A stretch of 64,000 nt of DNA from Buttiauxella gaviniae (GTDB taxonomy: Bacteria; Pseudomonadota; Gammaproteobacteria; Enterobacterales; Enterobacteriaceae). Shown piece by piece: positions 35,181 through 45,275 of this stretch. Location of the stretch: positions 2,914,001-2,978,000 of the forward strand of contig NZ_JBFMVT010000002.1 in assembly GCF_040786275.1 (NCBI RefSeq), written 5' to 3'. A program made the position numbers and the translations under genes. The notes beneath the pieces were generated by a model. The model saw nothing but the letters and a program-made list of their open reading frames with translations, did not search any database and was not told the origin of the DNA. Numbering within the stretch: position 1 is the stretch's first letter; the number at the start of each line of letters is the position of its first letter.

Positions 35181-36622
35181 TTTGCCTCCGTAGCCAACAC
35201 GTCAAATACGTCTTTACCGAGTGAGCATTCCGGGCACAGGAAATTATCAGGTACGTCGCTCCACGGTGTGCCAGGTGCTACATCTTGCATAGGTTCGCCG
35301 GTTTTTGGATCGTAGATCCACTGGCAAACGCTGCACTGCATGCTTGGACCAAAGTCTGCGCAGGTTTTAACTTCTGCAACGGTTTCCTGAGGTGCTGCTG
35401 CTTCCACCGTTGCCGCTGGCAGCGGTGTCAGAGCCCATTGGCGAGCAATTTCACGACCGTGCGCGCGGCAGATTTCCAGCGCGTCGCCATCCGGACGCCA
35501 TTTGGCTTTCAGGCTCAGAGACATTTCAAAGCCAGCATCTTGCAAACGTGTAGACAAACGGTCTACCGCCCCGCCGCTCCAGCCGTGGGAACCAAATGCG
35601 CTACCGCGTTTGTTGCGAAAACGCAGGCCGGTCATCTCTTCAACCAGACCAGCAATTTTCGGCATCATCACGTTATTCATGGTTGAAGTACCTACCAGCA
35701 CGCCTTTAGAGCGGAATACGTTGGTCAGAACTTCGTTTTTATCGCTGCGGGCGACGTTAAAGATTTTCACCGCGACACGTGGATCAACTTCGGTGATGCC
35801 CTGCGCGATGGCGTCCGCCATCATGCGGGTGTTGTTGGACATGGTGTCGTAGAAAATCGTGATGCGATCTTCCTGATAATCCGCAGCCCATTTCAGATAC
35901 AGTTCAACGATTTGCGTTGGGTTTTCGCGCCATACCACACCGTGAGAGGTGGCAATCATATCCACTGGCAGATTAAAACCGAGGATTTCGGTAATTTTTG
36001 GCGTTACCAGGCGGCTGAACGGTGTCAGAATGTTGGCGTAATAGCGTTGGCACTGTTCGAACAGTTCGCCCTGATCCACTTCGTCATTAAACAGGTGTTC
36101 GTCGCAGTAGTGCTGACCAAAGGCGTCGTTACTGAACAGTACTGCGTCGCCGGTCATGTAAGTCATCATGCTGTCAGGCCAGTGCAGCATTGGGGTTTCA
36201 ACGAAGATCAGTTGTTTACCGTTACCGATGTCCAGGCTGTCACCGGTTTTCACCACGTTGAAGTTCCATTCTGGATGGTGGTGGTGACCGTTGATAGAAT
36301 CCACGCCGTTTGCGGTGCAGTAAATGGGTGTGTTCGGAATGTGGGACATCAGCTCGGAAAGCGCACCCGCGTGGTCTTCTTCCGCATGGTTGATGATGAT
36401 GTAATCGATTTTGTTCAGATCGATTTCACGTGCCAGGTTCTGAACAAACTCGCGGCTAAATTTATGATCGACGGTGTCGATCAGCACATTTTTTTCTTCC
36501 TGAATCAAATAGCTGTTATAGCTGCTTCCGCGCAATGTTTTGTATTCGGTACCGTGAAAATCGCGTACTTCCCAGTCACGTTGACCAACCCATTGAATGT
36601 TGTTTTTAACTAAAATAGCCAT
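35177..36622 (-). CDS. norV: Anaerobic nitric oxide reductase flavorubredoxin NorV
   Basis: NorV reduces nitric oxide to nitrous oxide without oxygen. The 481-residue protein has three parts. The N-terminal beta-lactamase-like domain carries the di-iron ligands HAEEDHAG. A flavodoxin domain follows (residues about 250-400, [17 protein letters not shown]). The C-terminal rubredoxin has Cys pairs in CSVCQWIYD and CPECSLG. It is transcribed with norW from a sigma54 promoter and is divergent from norR. Confidence 0.97.
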   Translation of the reverse strand: MAILVKNNIQWVGQRDWEVRDFHGTEYKTLRGSSYNSYLIQEEKNVLIDTVDHKFSREFVQNLAREIDLNKIDYIIINHAEEDHAGALSELMSHIPNTPIYCTANGVDSINGHHHHPEWNFNVVKTGDSLDIGNGKQLIFVETPMLHWPDSMMTYMTGDAVLFSNDAFGQHYCDEHLFNDEVDQGELFEQCQRYYANILTPFSRLVTPKITEILGFNLPVDMIATSHGVVWRENPTQIVELYLKWAADYQEDRITIFYDTMSNNTRMMADAIAQGITEVDPRVAVKIFNVARSDKNEVLTNVFRSKGVLVGTSTMNNVMMPKIAGLVEEMTGLRFRNKRGSAFGSHGWSGGAVDRLSTRLQDAGFEMSLSLKAKWRPDGDALEICRAHGREIARQWALTPLPAATVEAAAPQETVAEVKTCADFGPSMQCSVCQWIYDPKTGEPMQDVAPGTPWSDVPDNFLCPECSLGKDVFDVLATEAK

Positions 36623-36673
36623 TTGTCAGTACCTCAAAAAGAAATTAAAAAATGATGCTCGTACCTGACATAA

Positions 36674-36689
36674 TACAAATGGCGTGCCA
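36674..36689 (-). promoter_or_regulatory. Sigma54 promoter of norVW
   Basis: On the minus strand TGGCAC, five bases, TTGTA forms a -24/-12 pair with the GG and the GT 12 bases apart. It lies about 50 bases before the norV start. Confidence 0.8.
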
Positions 36690-36744
36690 ACTTTTTATTT
36701 TATTGATTTATAACGATTTTTAAAAACAACGGTCAAATGGGGTT

Positions 36745-36799
36745 GTCAAAAAGACAGTCTCAAATAATGTCAATTTAACAATGTCATTGTCTTTTTGAC
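36745..36799. promoter_or_regulatory. Three NorR enhancer sites
   Basis: Three copies of the NorR core GT-N7-AC lie upstream of norV: GTCAAAAAGAC (36745-36755), GTCAATTTAAC (36769-36779) and GTCTTTTTGAC (36789-36799). The first and third are exact reverse complements of each other. Three sites in the norR-norV space is also the E. coli arrangement, where NorR binds as a hexamer. Confidence 0.82.
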
Positions 36800-36841
36800 T
36801 ATCGAAAGCTAGAGTGATTGCCTCTCTTTCTGGAGCTTTTT

Positions 36842-38362
36842 ATGAGTCTTTCAATTACCTCCCTTGCCAATATTGCCATTGACCTGCAAAGCGGTATTTC
36901 TCATCAGGACCGATTTGCCCGTTTGATACGTACGCTGCGCCAGCTTTTAGGCAGCGACGCTACGGCGTTACTGCGTTATGAATCGCGTCAGTTTCGCCCG
37001 CTGGCTATAGATGGCCTGGCGGCCGATGTGCTGGGGCGGCGTTTTGATCTCGACGAACATCCGCGCCTGGAAGCCATTGCTCGTGCGGGGGACGTGGTGC
37101 GGTTCCCGGCGCAGAGTGAATTGCCCGATCCTTACGATGGCCTGATCCCCGACCATACCGATCTGAAAGTCCATGCCTGCCTGGGCCTGCCACTGTTTGC
37201 CGATCAGAACCTGATCGGGGCGCTCACGGTGGATGGTATGGACCCCGCGCAGTTCGACCATTTCAGTGATGAAGAATTGCGGTTAATCAGCGTATTAGCT
37301 GCGGGGGCGCTAAATAATGCCTTGCTAATGGAACAGCTCGAGAATCAAACCTCTGCGGTTACTGCCGCACCGATCATGGCCAAAACAGGCAGCGGCGAAA
37401 TGGTCGGGTTGTCTGCGGGAATTATGCAGCTCAAGAAAGAGATAGAAATTGTTGCGGGTTCCGATCTGAACGTGCTGATCACCGGGGAAACCGGCGTGGG
37501 CAAAGAGCTGGTGGCGCGTGCGATTCACAGTGGTTCGGCCCGTGGGGCAAATCCGCTGGTCTATCTAAACTGCGCAGCACTACCGGAAAGCGTGGCGGAG
37601 AGCGAACTGTTTGGCCACGTAAAAGGGGCATTTACCGGCGCGATTCACCACCGAACCGGAAAGTTTGAAATGGCGGATAACGGCACACTCTTTTTGGATG
37701 AAATAGGGGAGTTGCCTTTAACCCTGCAAGCCAAACTGCTGCGGGTTTTGCAGTATGGCGATATTCAGCGTGTGGGCGATGACAGCAGCCAGCGTGTAAA
37801 TGTCCGCGTGCTGGCGGCGACAAACCGCGATCTTAAACAGCACGTGCTGGCTGGCGAATTTCGCGCCGATTTATTCCACCGTTTAAGTGTATTTCCGCTG
37901 CACGTCCCGCCGTTGCGCGAGCGTGGGGATGACATCATCTTACTGGCTGGCTTTTTTTGCGAACAAAGCCGCGTAAAAATGGGTTTGAAGCAGGTTTCTT
38001 TGAGCGATGGCGCACGGGAATTACTGCGTCGTTACGACTGGCCGGGTAATATTCGCGAGCTGGAACATGCGCTTTATCGCGCCACGGTACTGGCTCGTTC
38101 AGGAAAGCCGGATGGCGAAATTTGGCTTCAGCCGCAACATTTCCAGCTCGCGGAAGCAGACGTTAAACCTGCGAATCCAAACCAGCAGGACGCCCCGCTG
38201 CCGTTAATTGATAATTTGCGTATCGCCACCGATGATTTCCAGCGCCAGATAATTACCCGCGCGCTAGCGGACAACAATGGAAACTGGGCGGCAACCGCGC
38301 GGCAGTTGCAACTTGATGTCGCGAATTTGCACCGCCTCGCCAAACGGTTGGCGGTGAAATAG
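36842..38362 (+). CDS. norR: Nitric oxide-sensing transcriptional activator NorR
   Basis: NorR senses NO with a mononuclear iron in its N-terminal GAF domain and activates sigma54 transcription of norVW. From the ATG at 36842, after GGAG, the protein has 506 residues. Order: GAF (residues about 20-170), AAA+ domain with Walker A GETGVGKE, the sigma54-contacting loop GAFTGA and Walker [12 protein letters not shown], then a C-terminal Fis-type helix-turn-helix. In E. coli this gene cluster lies at minute 61, so its presence here is a difference in location. Its stop is three bases from the stop of convergent pdeB. Confidence 0.95.
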   Translation: MSLSITSLANIAIDLQSGISHQDRFARLIRTLRQLLGSDATALLRYESRQFRPLAIDGLAADVLGRRFDLDEHPRLEAIARAGDVVRFPAQSELPDPYDGLIPDHTDLKVHACLGLPLFADQNLIGALTVDGMDPAQFDHFSDEELRLISVLAAGALNNALLMEQLENQTSAVTAAPIMAKTGSGEMVGLSAGIMQLKKEIEIVAGSDLNVLITGETGVGKELVARAIHSGSARGANPLVYLNCAALPESVAESELFGHVKGAFTGAIHHRTGKFEMADNGTLFLDEIGELPLTLQAKLLRVLQYGDIQRVGDDSSQRVNVRVLAATNRDLKQHVLAGEFRADLFHRLSVFPLHVPPLRERGDDIILLAGFFCEQSRVKMGLKQVSLSDGARELLRRYDWPGNIRELEHALYRATVLARSGKPDGEIWLQPQHFQLAEADVKPANPNQQDAPLPLIDNLRIATDDFQRQIITRALADNNGNWAATARQLQLDVANLHRLAKRLAVK

Positions 38363-38365
38363 CCC

Positions 38366-39946
38366 TCAGGGTTTATTTTGCGCTTTTAATCCCGAACGGC
38401 GGTCATTCGCCACCCACGCTATAAACTCCTGTTTTGCCAGGGCCTTACTGAAAAGCCAGCCCTGGCCGTACTGCACGCCTTGCTTACGCAGCCATGTGGC
38501 CTGGCCGGGCGTTTCAATGCCTTCGGCCACCATTAAAACACCCAGCGAATTTGCCATTTCAATAATGTGCGGCGTAACGTTTTTATATTCGAGCGCATCG
38601 ACGAACGACTTGTCGATTTTAAGAATATCAATGTCCAGATCCTGCAAATAGCTGAGGCTTGAATAACCCGTACCAAAATCATCGATGTAGACGGGATGCC
38701 CGGCTTCACGATATTGCGCGATCATCGGAGCGGTGATTTTAGGATCGGCGAAACCGCGTTCGGTAATTTCTAAGGCGATTTGTCCCGGTTTAACGGAATA
38801 ACGGGTCAGATAAGGCGCAATGACTTCAAGAATATGCAGGCTGTGCACATCACGTGCACCAAGATTAACCGAAATATGGAAGTCTGGGTGCTGGTGAAGC
38901 CACTCGCCTAGCTCAAGGAAAATAAGCTCAATGACCAGTTCAGTTAATTGCGTGACCAGCCCCGTTTGCTCCGCTAAAGGAATAAACACGTCCGGACTGA
39001 GCATGGAACCATCTTGTTGCTGCCAGCGGATTAAGGCTTCAGCGCCGACGCATTTGCTATTTTGCAGTTGCACGATGGGTTGATAGACCACACTGATTTC
39101 ACGATTTTTGATCGCATCCATTAAACGATTTTGCGGCGATAACAGCCTGCGCAGGATACGAATTAAAAATCCACCAAATGCGAGGCTTATCAGCAGACCA
39201 ACCGGTAGCCAAATAAATAATTGTTGATACCAGGCCGTCGTCAATGGCGTGGTAGAGGCCCAGACAATCATTGCCAGGCCAAGGTCATTGTCTCGACGAA
39301 TAACGTAGAGATTATTGTCGCTTTCAAACTCTTCTAAACCTTGCTCCAGCGGCTCGCGCCACTCTTCAGAAACATACTGATTATTGCTGACGATAATCAG
39401 TTTCTTATTCAGACCGACCATAACAATATTGAGCGTGTAATTCCCCCAGGGGAGCACATCGATAAATGATATTGGATCGAGCAGGGCGAGATGGTTTTGT
39501 TTGCCGACATAGACCATTTTGCGTGGAAAACCGCGCAGCAGAGGTGTGCTATACCATGCATTAAAACCATGTGGGCCGTACCTGTCAGGCTTACCAAGTG
39601 TTTCGTTGTGGGTAAATGTTTCCAGCGAACTACAAAGAATGCGGTTATTTTGCTGGAACATCACTTCCTGCACATAGCGATATTCAAGCGCCACGCGGTG
39701 CATCGCTTCAGCGTGCGCAGGTGAGCAGGTATCATCTTTAAACCGGTTAATATCATCAATGGCGAAAATAGCCTGATCGACAACTTCCCCAGTGCGCTGC
39801 AGAGCTTGCTCGGCAAACTCTCCGAGTTCGTCATGAAATACCTGTTCGGCCTTGCGGTGCGCAAAATAGACGCTTAATAAAATGGGCAGTAAAACTGCTA
39901 CCACAAGTACACCGCTGACCAGGTTGACGAGTTTTCGGGATGTCAT
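38366..39946 (-). CDS. pdeB: Cyclic di-GMP phosphodiesterase PdeB (YlaB), CSS-motif EAL protein
   Basis: The 526-residue protein begins with a membrane helix (residues about 8-26), a periplasmic CSS-motif domain (two Cys-Ser motifs, in DDTCSPAHAE and ILCSSLE) and a second helix, then a C-terminal EAL domain. EAL signatures are present: EALIRW, DDFGTGYSSLSYL and KIDKSFVDAL, so it is probably an active c-di-GMP phosphodiesterase gated by periplasmic disulfide state. I chose the ATG at 39946; the frame is open 63 codons further, but that extension has no family match that I recognise. It keeps the ylaB position relative to ylaC. Confidence 0.88.
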   Translation of the reverse strand: MTSRKLVNLVSGVLVVAVLLPILLSVYFAHRKAEQVFHDELGEFAEQALQRTGEVVDQAIFAIDDINRFKDDTCSPAHAEAMHRVALEYRYVQEVMFQQNNRILCSSLETFTHNETLGKPDRYGPHGFNAWYSTPLLRGFPRKMVYVGKQNHLALLDPISFIDVLPWGNYTLNIVMVGLNKKLIIVSNNQYVSEEWREPLEQGLEEFESDNNLYVIRRDNDLGLAMIVWASTTPLTTAWYQQLFIWLPVGLLISLAFGGFLIRILRRLLSPQNRLMDAIKNREISVVYQPIVQLQNSKCVGAEALIRWQQQDGSMLSPDVFIPLAEQTGLVTQLTELVIELIFLELGEWLHQHPDFHISVNLGARDVHSLHILEVIAPYLTRYSVKPGQIALEITERGFADPKITAPMIAQYREAGHPVYIDDFGTGYSSLSYLQDLDIDILKIDKSFVDALEYKNVTPHIIEMANSLGVLMVAEGIETPGQATWLRKQGVQYGQGWLFSKALAKQEFIAWVANDRRSGLKAQNKP

Positions 39947-40081
39947 TCTTTGTGACCCAGTGAGTGGTGAATTTTTATAAAAGATTAATGAGGTTAGTCT
40001 ATCCCACCTGAACGTGGGATTATACCCGTCATATTTTAAGTGATGGCGAAAGAGTGCTAAAGCGCGTCTGGTGGGCAATAC

Positions 40082-40804
40082 ATGAAGAAAAAAGAGTTTG
40101 TTATCCAGGATCTGTTGAGCAAAATTTACCAGCATAACGATTCACAACGACGTAAATTGCCGCCTGAACGCCAGCTTGCGGTGGAATATGATGTTTCGCG
40201 TTTCACTATTCGCAAAGCGTTAGAAAAACTGGTGAGTATCGGCGTCATTGAGATTATTCAGGGTTCCGGTATTTGGATTAATCCGCAGGCGCGTAATAAT
40301 CCGCTGGTTTATAACTCCATCACCGAGAAGCGTTTTGACCAGATGGCTTTTCGCATGGTGAACTTACATAAAAAATTACCCAGTCGTGAAGAGCAGCAGG
40401 TATTTGGCCTGGGGGCCGAGGAGTATATTTGGCAGTTTTGCCGGGTGCGTTATGTGGATGCTCAAAAGGTACAAATTGAAACCTCGCGCATGCCGGTGCA
40501 GGATTTCCCCGATCTTAACCAACAGGTAATTGAACGCTCTATTCAACAATATGTGCTCGGAAAAGGATTGCGGATTTCGCATTTGCTCACCAGCTATCAG
40601 GCTGTTGCGGTGAATAAAGAGCAGGCGGCGCTGCTGGAGTGTAAAAAAGGTATCCCGGCGATGCACATCATCAACCGGGGGATCCTCGAAGGGGGTCGGG
40701 TGTTTGAAATTAGCGATATCATTGATATCAATTATTCATGCACCTATGTTATCCCTTTTAATCACGACAACCTTGCCTGGCGCCAGAGTAATCAAGGGGT
40801 GTGA
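40082..40804 (+). CDS. GntR-family (HutC subfamily) transcriptional regulator
   Basis: The 240-residue protein has an N-terminal winged helix (residues about 10-75, [20 protein letters not shown]) and a C-terminal UTRA ligand-binding domain (residues about 90-235). This subfamily usually senses a phosphorylated sugar or acid. Its 3' end overlaps by 13 bases the convergent dehydratase gene, so it probably controls the dehydratase and PTS genes next door. The ligand is unknown. It is divergent from pdeB across 135 bases. Confidence 0.86.
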   Translation: MKKKEFVIQDLLSKIYQHNDSQRRKLPPERQLAVEYDVSRFTIRKALEKLVSIGVIEIIQGSGIWINPQARNNPLVYNSITEKRFDQMAFRMVNLHKKLPSREEQQVFGLGAEEYIWQFCRVRYVDAQKVQIETSRMPVQDFPDLNQQVIERSIQQYVLGKGLRISHLLTSYQAVAVNKEQAALLECKKGIPAMHIINRGILEGGRVFEISDIIDINYSCTYVIPFNHDNLAWRQSNQGV

Positions 40805-41991
40805 ATCGCCCCGTTCGGCAAACGGCTTTGTGTCCATTCATGCGGGCGATATTCCACCGGGAAGGCTTCCGCTTTTTGTTGGTCGAAGCCAACGCCAATT
40901 CCGGGCCTTTCCAGCGGATAAATATAGCCTTGTTCGGCCACCGGTGCGCCGGGAAATACCGATTCGGTATTTGGTTTATTCGGGATAAACTCCTGAATCG
41001 CGGCGTTATGAAGGTGGATATTTAAATGGGTATTCACCGCAACACCAATCGGCGTCATATCACCGGGGCCGTGCCAGGCAAGACGAACGCCGAAAGCCTG
41101 GCAAAGAATGGCGAGTTTAAGCGCAGGCGTAATCCCGCCAATTTGTGATACGTGGCAGCGGATAAAATCGATCCGGCGATTTACTATCAAATCATGCCAT
41201 TCCGCCGGGTTATTAAATAGCTCGCCCGTGGCGAGTGGAACGGATGAATGCGCGCGAACCTGTTCTAACCAGGCGCTTTGCTGTGGCGGTAAAATATCTT
41301 CGATAAACCACGGCTGATACGGCTCAAGCGCTTTTGCCAGTTGTACCGCCTGCTGGGGGAATAAGCGCTCATGCACGTCGTGAAGAATATGGAACTGATT
41401 GCCGTATTTTTCCCGCAAGGCCTTAAACATGGCTACGGTATTCGCCATATATTCATCCTGATCGTAATAGGCACCGGCAGTTGGCGATTTAGTGGCATGT
41501 AAGCCCTGCGGTGTGCCGCCGTAAAATCCTAACTGGCAGCGGATGTAGCGGTACCCTTGCGTCAGAAGTTTATCCACTTCCAGATACAACCCTTCCAGCG
41601 TTTCACTGGCGGCGTGGCTGTAGGCGGCAATCGCGTCTTTCGATTTCCCCCCGAAAAGCTGATACAGCGGCATTCCGGCAAGCTGGCCCTTGATATCCCA
41701 AAGCGCCATATCCACCCCGGCGATGGCATTGTTGATAACCGGGCCGTTGCGCCAGTAGGCATTGACCGTCATCATCTGCCATAAATCTTCAATGTTGTTC
41801 GCATCACGCCCGATGAGCAGGGGTTTGAGATATTCATCGACCATGGTTTTTACCGCCAGCGGACGCTGCTGGAAGGTGGCGCAGCCGAGCCCCGTCACGC
41901 CTTTATCGGTAGTGACACGCACGGTAATCAGGTTGTGCCGATCGGGGCGCGTAATAAAACATTCAATATTTTTAATAAGTGTTGGGTTCAC
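40792..41991 (-). CDS. Enolase-superfamily acid-sugar dehydratase, ManD/RspA-like
   Basis: The protein belongs to the mandelate racemase/D-mannonate dehydratase subgroup, which removes water from sugar acids. From a GTG at 41991 (GGAG seven bases upstream) it has 399 residues; an ATG at 42042 would give 416 but places 17 atypical residues before [19 protein letters not shown]. Metal ligands are visible as Asp205 (in LHDVHERL), Glu231 (in FIEDILPP) and Glu257 (in ATGELFNN). His207 and the WHGPGDMTP motif are the likely acid/base residues. Whether it acts on mannonate, gluconate or another acid cannot be read from sequence. Confidence 0.82.
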   Translation of the reverse strand: MNPTLIKNIECFITRPDRHNLITVRVTTDKGVTGLGCATFQQRPLAVKTMVDEYLKPLLIGRDANNIEDLWQMMTVNAYWRNGPVINNAIAGVDMALWDIKGQLAGMPLYQLFGGKSKDAIAAYSHAASETLEGLYLEVDKLLTQGYRYIRCQLGFYGGTPQGLHATKSPTAGAYYDQDEYMANTVAMFKALREKYGNQFHILHDVHERLFPQQAVQLAKALEPYQPWFIEDILPPQQSAWLEQVRAHSSVPLATGELFNNPAEWHDLIVNRRIDFIRCHVSQIGGITPALKLAILCQAFGVRLAWHGPGDMTPIGVAVNTHLNIHLHNAAIQEFIPNKPNTESVFPGAPVAEQGYIYPLERPGIGVGFDQQKAEAFPVEYRPHEWTQSRLPNGAIHTP

Positions 41992-42171
41992 GAGATAACT
42001 CCACAGACCGTGAGATAACAGGCTTCTGTTATTTACTATCACCTTATTTTTGAGGGTGGGTAAATCATTTTTTTTGCTTATTTTTATTGGTCAGAAAAAA
42101 TCGCATTGTGAAAGTAAAAACCATACCAATTTGGGTTGTTGTGATGTTTTTGGGCTTTCTTGTCGGCTAAC

Positions 42172-42187
42172 TGTGATGGCGTTCAAA
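42172..42187 (+). promoter_or_regulatory. Candidate CRP site upstream of PTS gene
   Basis: TGTGA, six bases, TCAAA matches the CRP consensus with one mismatch, and the outer bases AACT/AGTT extend the symmetry. It lies about 90 bases before the PTS start in the 283-base divergent space shared with the dehydratase. Carbon-source control is therefore plausible. The small frame at 42050-42247 in the same space does not look like a gene. Confidence 0.5.
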
Positions 42188-42274
42188 GTTTATTGGTTTG
42201 TTTTCGTGTGTACGATTCCCTACCATGCGTTGGCATTCAACACATAATAATTAGCCATTCTTTGGGAGTGACAG

Positions 42275-43651
42275 ATGGGGACTCGTGATGCCATTAATAA
42301 TATTATTAACCTTGTAGGTGGTGCGGATAATATTAGTAAAGCCTGGCACTGTATGACGCGCTTGCGTTTCTCTTTGGTTGATGAAAATAAAATTGATCAA
42401 TCGGCGATCAAAAAAATACCCGGCGTATTAGGGGCGCAAATTCAGAGCGATCAATTCCAGATTATTATTGGCCCGCAGGTAAATACCTGGTACGAACAAT
42501 TGACGACGGCGCTGGGAGGTTCTGCGGCGCAACCTGCTGCGGGTAGCCAGAAGAGCGCGCGTAAAAGCTTGGTGTCGATGTTTATGGATACCGTGTCGGG
42601 CGTATTTGGGCCGATTGTTCCCGCTATTGCGGGTGCCGGGATGATTAAAGGCCTGCTGGCCGGTTTAATTGCTTTAAAAGTGGTTTCTGCGAAAAGCGAT
42701 ACGGTTATCGTTATCGACCTGATTGCCAGCGGCGTGTTCTATTTTTTACCGTTCTTTCTCGCCATCTCCGCCGCACGTATTTTTAAAACCAATGAATATC
42801 TGGCCGCGGCGGTGGCCGCGTGTTTGATGTATCCGTCGCTGATTGAAGCGGCGAAAGCCCTCGCAAGCCATGCGCCGGATGCGGTTGATGCATTCTATTT
42901 TCTGAATGTGATCCCGGTTTCGGTGTTCAACTACGCCTCAAGCGTTATTCCGGTCATCTTCTCGGTTCTGGCGCTCAGTTATATCCACCGTTGGGTGGAC
43001 AGATTTATGCCTGACGTGCTGAAAACGGTATTCACGCCGACACTGACGCTGTTCATTGCCGCGTTAGTGGCGTTGGTGGTGATTGGGCCGCTGGGAATTT
43101 ATCTGGGTAAAGCACTGGCGTGGTTTATCGAAGGGTTATTTGGTGTTTCGGCGAGCTTTGCGGGCCTGGTCGTCGGGGCGATTCGTCCGGTGGCGATTTT
43201 AACCGGCATGCATCACGCCATGACGCCAATCGCCCTGCAAAACTTTACCGATCGCGGCTACGACATGCTGATGCCGATGATGTTTATGGCGAATATGGCG
43301 ATTGCGGGTTCCACTTTCGCTATCTGGAGGCAAAGCAAATCACGCGAAGAGCGTGCGGTGGTTTTGCCTGCGGCAATTTCAGCTCTGTTAGGCATTACCG
43401 AACCGGCACTGTTTGGTGTACTGACGCGCTATAAGAAAGCCTTTATTGCCGCCACGGTAGCCAGTTCCATTGCTTCCGCGTTTATTGCCTTCTTCGGCGT
43501 GCGTTTGTATGGCTATATTTTGTCGAGCATTTTTAGTTTACCGGCATATATCGGGCCGTATTTTATCTTTGCTCTGATGGGCGTTGCGCTGGCGTTGGGG
43601 TTGTCGTTTACGTTGACTACCGTGCTGGTGCGTGAAAGAACGTTGAAGTGA
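42275..43651 (+). CDS. PTS EIIBC component, glucose/glucoside (sucrose-type) family
   Basis: The 458-residue protein has an N-terminal EIIB domain with phosphorylated Cys26 in AWHCMTRLRFSL and a ten-helix EIIC domain with the sugar-site motifs TGMHHAMTPIALQ and GITEPALFGVL. Its layout is that of sucrose- or trehalose-type permeases, with no EIIA domain, so it would depend on EIIA-Glc (Crr) encoded elsewhere. No phospho-glycosidase, the usual partner, is nearby; its neighbours are an acid-sugar dehydratase and a GntR regulator. The start follows GGGAG. Substrate unknown. Confidence 0.88.
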   Translation: MGTRDAINNIINLVGGADNISKAWHCMTRLRFSLVDENKIDQSAIKKIPGVLGAQIQSDQFQIIIGPQVNTWYEQLTTALGGSAAQPAAGSQKSARKSLVSMFMDTVSGVFGPIVPAIAGAGMIKGLLAGLIALKVVSAKSDTVIVIDLIASGVFYFLPFFLAISAARIFKTNEYLAAAVAACLMYPSLIEAAKALASHAPDAVDAFYFLNVIPVSVFNYASSVIPVIFSVLALSYIHRWVDRFMPDVLKTVFTPTLTLFIAALVALVVIGPLGIYLGKALAWFIEGLFGVSASFAGLVVGAIRPVAILTGMHHAMTPIALQNFTDRGYDMLMPMMFMANMAIAGSTFAIWRQSKSREERAVVLPAAISALLGITEPALFGVLTRYKKAFIAATVASSIASAFIAFFGVRLYGYILSSIFSLPAYIGPYFIFALMGVALALGLSFTLTTVLVRERTLK

Positions 43652-43655
43652 AGTT

Positions 43656-43679
43656 TTTGGATTTGGATTTGGATTTGGA
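43656..43679. repeat. Hexanucleotide tandem repeat (TTTGGA)4
   Basis: Four perfect copies of TTTGGA begin five bases after the PTS stop codon. Such repeats can change copy number, but this one lies outside any reading frame. Confidence 0.9.
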
Positions 43680-43687
43680 TGTCAAAT

Positions 43688-43821
43688 GTCGGGTGGCGCT
43701 GCGCTTACCCGACCTACGCGCTGTTGACCCCACCCCAACCCTCCCCTGACAAGGTGAGGGAGGTTTATCCGACCCACGCGCCGGGTTTTGTAGGGTGGAT
43801 AAGCGATAGCGCCATCCACCA
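43688..43821. repeat. REP/BIME-like cluster between PTS gene and metI
   Basis: Two palindromic units in opposite orientation lie at the ends. GTCGGGTGGCGCTGCGCTTA continues into CCCGACCTAC at 43688-43717, and GTAGGGTGGATAAGCGATAG continues into CGCCATCCACC at 43790-43820. They enclose a CCCTCCCC-type stretch. The same units recur at 60841-60960 and 63568. The cluster lies where both convergent operons end. Confidence 0.8.
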
Positions 43822-43827
43822 TTTTTA

Positions 43828-44499
43828 TTAACGTCGGTGCGCCAGACGGCGTACCAGACGATCGCCAACACTTTGTACCAGTTGTACCATCGCGACCAGA
43901 ATCACCACGGTGCCGATCATCACCTGATCGTTGAATCGCTGATAACCGTAGCGAATCGCCAGGTCACCTAATCCCCCGCCGCCAATCACCCCGGCCATCG
44001 ATGAAAAGCCAATCAACATGACGACGGTGAGCGTGATCCCCGCCAGCAGCGCCGGGAGTGCTTCAGGTAACAGCACTTTGCCGATGATATGCCAGACATT
44101 TCCACCCATAGACAGAATGGCTTCGATACGGCCTTTATCGACTTCATCTAGCGCATTTTCAACAACGCGGGCAAAGAACGGGAAAGCGCCAATCGTAATG
44201 GGAACCACCGCCGCCGTACTGCCAAGCGTGGTGCCGATGATAATGCGGGTGAAGGGGATCAGCGCAATCAACAGCACGATAAACGGCAGCGATCGCCCAA
44301 CGTTCACAATGCTGCCGATAACCTGATTAAAAACAGGAGCAGGTAAAACGCCATCGCGGCGGGTGAGAAACAGTAGCACGCCCAACGGCAAGCCGATTAT
44401 CACCGTAAACAGTGCGGCAAGGCCGACCATGTACAATGTGTCCAGCGTGCCATCAAGTAGCAATGGCCATAAATCTTCCCAGGCTAAGCGACTTCGCAT
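43828..44499 (-). CDS. MetI-type ABC transporter permease
   Basis: The 223-residue inner-membrane permease has five membrane segments and the EAA-type loop [20 protein letters not shown] that contacts the ATPase. It belongs to the methionine/sulfur-compound uptake (MUT) family. Its start overlaps the end of the ATPase gene by 16 bases, and it is the last gene of the operon. It is likely a paralog of the housekeeping metI, which normally lies elsewhere with metN and metQ. Confidence 0.9.
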   Translation of the reverse strand: MRSRLAWEDLWPLLLDGTLDTLYMVGLAALFTVIIGLPLGVLLFLTRRDGVLPAPVFNQVIGSIVNVGRSLPFIVLLIALIPFTRIIIGTTLGSTAAVVPITIGAFPFFARVVENALDEVDKGRIEAILSMGGNVWHIIGKVLLPEALPALLAGITLTVVMLIGFSSMAGVIGGGGLGDLAIRYGYQRFNDQVMIGTVVILVAMVQLVQSVGDRLVRRLAHRR

Positions 44500-45275
44500 A
44501 ACACTCTCCCTGAAACGCCGATGCGGCGTAAAAATGCTTTTTCTGCTTCGTTGCCCGGAAGTAACGCCTGGCGCAGACGGGAATAAGGTTTAACCAGTAA
44601 TTCAGACAGCGCACCGCTCTCTACAAGCCTGCCGTTTTCCAGCAGCGCCGCGTGGTCGCAGATAGCTTTCACCACTTCCAACTGATGAGTGATCAGCACG
44701 ATGGTGACGCCCAGTTTGCGGTTGATGTCCATTAACAGCGCCAGCACGGAGGCCGTGGTTTCACTGTCCAGCGCGCTGGTCGCTTCGTCACAAAGCAGCA
44801 CATCAGGATGGGCTGCCAGGGCTCGTGCAATACCCACACGCTGCTTTTGCCCGCCGGAAAGCTGGGACGGAAATGCCTGGGCTTTATCGCTCAGCCCCAC
44901 TAATTCGAGCAGTTCAGCAATGCGGGCCTGGCGCACGTCACGTGGCTGTCCGGCGATTTCCAGCGGCACGGCAATATTGTCGGCCACATTGCGGGCGTGA
45001 ATCAGATTGAAATGCTGGAAGACCATGCCGGTGCGCTGGCGGTGTAGCCGCAATTCACGATGATTAAGGGTAGTGATATCCACGTCATGCATCAGGATAC
45101 GGCCCGACGTGGGCCGCTCCAGCAGGTTAAGGCAGCGGATCAAGGTGCTTTTCCCGGCACCGCTGCGCCCGAGAATGCCGTAGATTGCGCCATCCGGCAC
45201 CGTCAGTGAGACATCATCCAGTGCCGGTTGGCCTCCTCCGGCATACACTTTGCTCAGCCGCTCAAGGGTGATCAT
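44484..45275 (-). CDS. MetN-type ABC transporter ATPase lacking the NIL domain
   Basis: The 263-residue ATPase has Walker [10 protein letters not shown], signature [15 protein letters not shown], Walker [14 protein letters not shown] and the H-loop LITHQ. It resembles MetN, but E. coli MetN has 343 residues. The missing part corresponds to the C-terminal NIL (C2) domain that binds methionine and causes trans-inhibition. The start overlaps the metQ-like stop (ATGA) and the end overlaps metI by 16 bases, so there is no sign of an accidental frameshift. Confidence 0.88.
   Translation of the reverse strand: MITLERLSKVYAGGGQPALDDVSLTVPDGAIYGILGRSGAGKSTLIRCLNLLERPTSGRILMHDVDITTLNHRELRLHRQRTGMVFQHFNLIHARNVADNIAVPLEIAGQPRDVRQARIAELLELVGLSDKAQAFPSQLSGGQKQRVGIARALAAHPDVLLCDEATSALDSETTASVLALLMDINRKLGVTIVLITHQLEVVKAICDHAALLENGRLVESGALSELLVKPYSRLRQALLPGNEAEKAFLRRIGVSGRVLCEVA

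Noticed and set aside
42050-42247. A 65-codon frame between the dehydratase and PTS genes
   Set aside because: It overlaps the candidate CRP site and promoter space and looks like random AT-rich coding.
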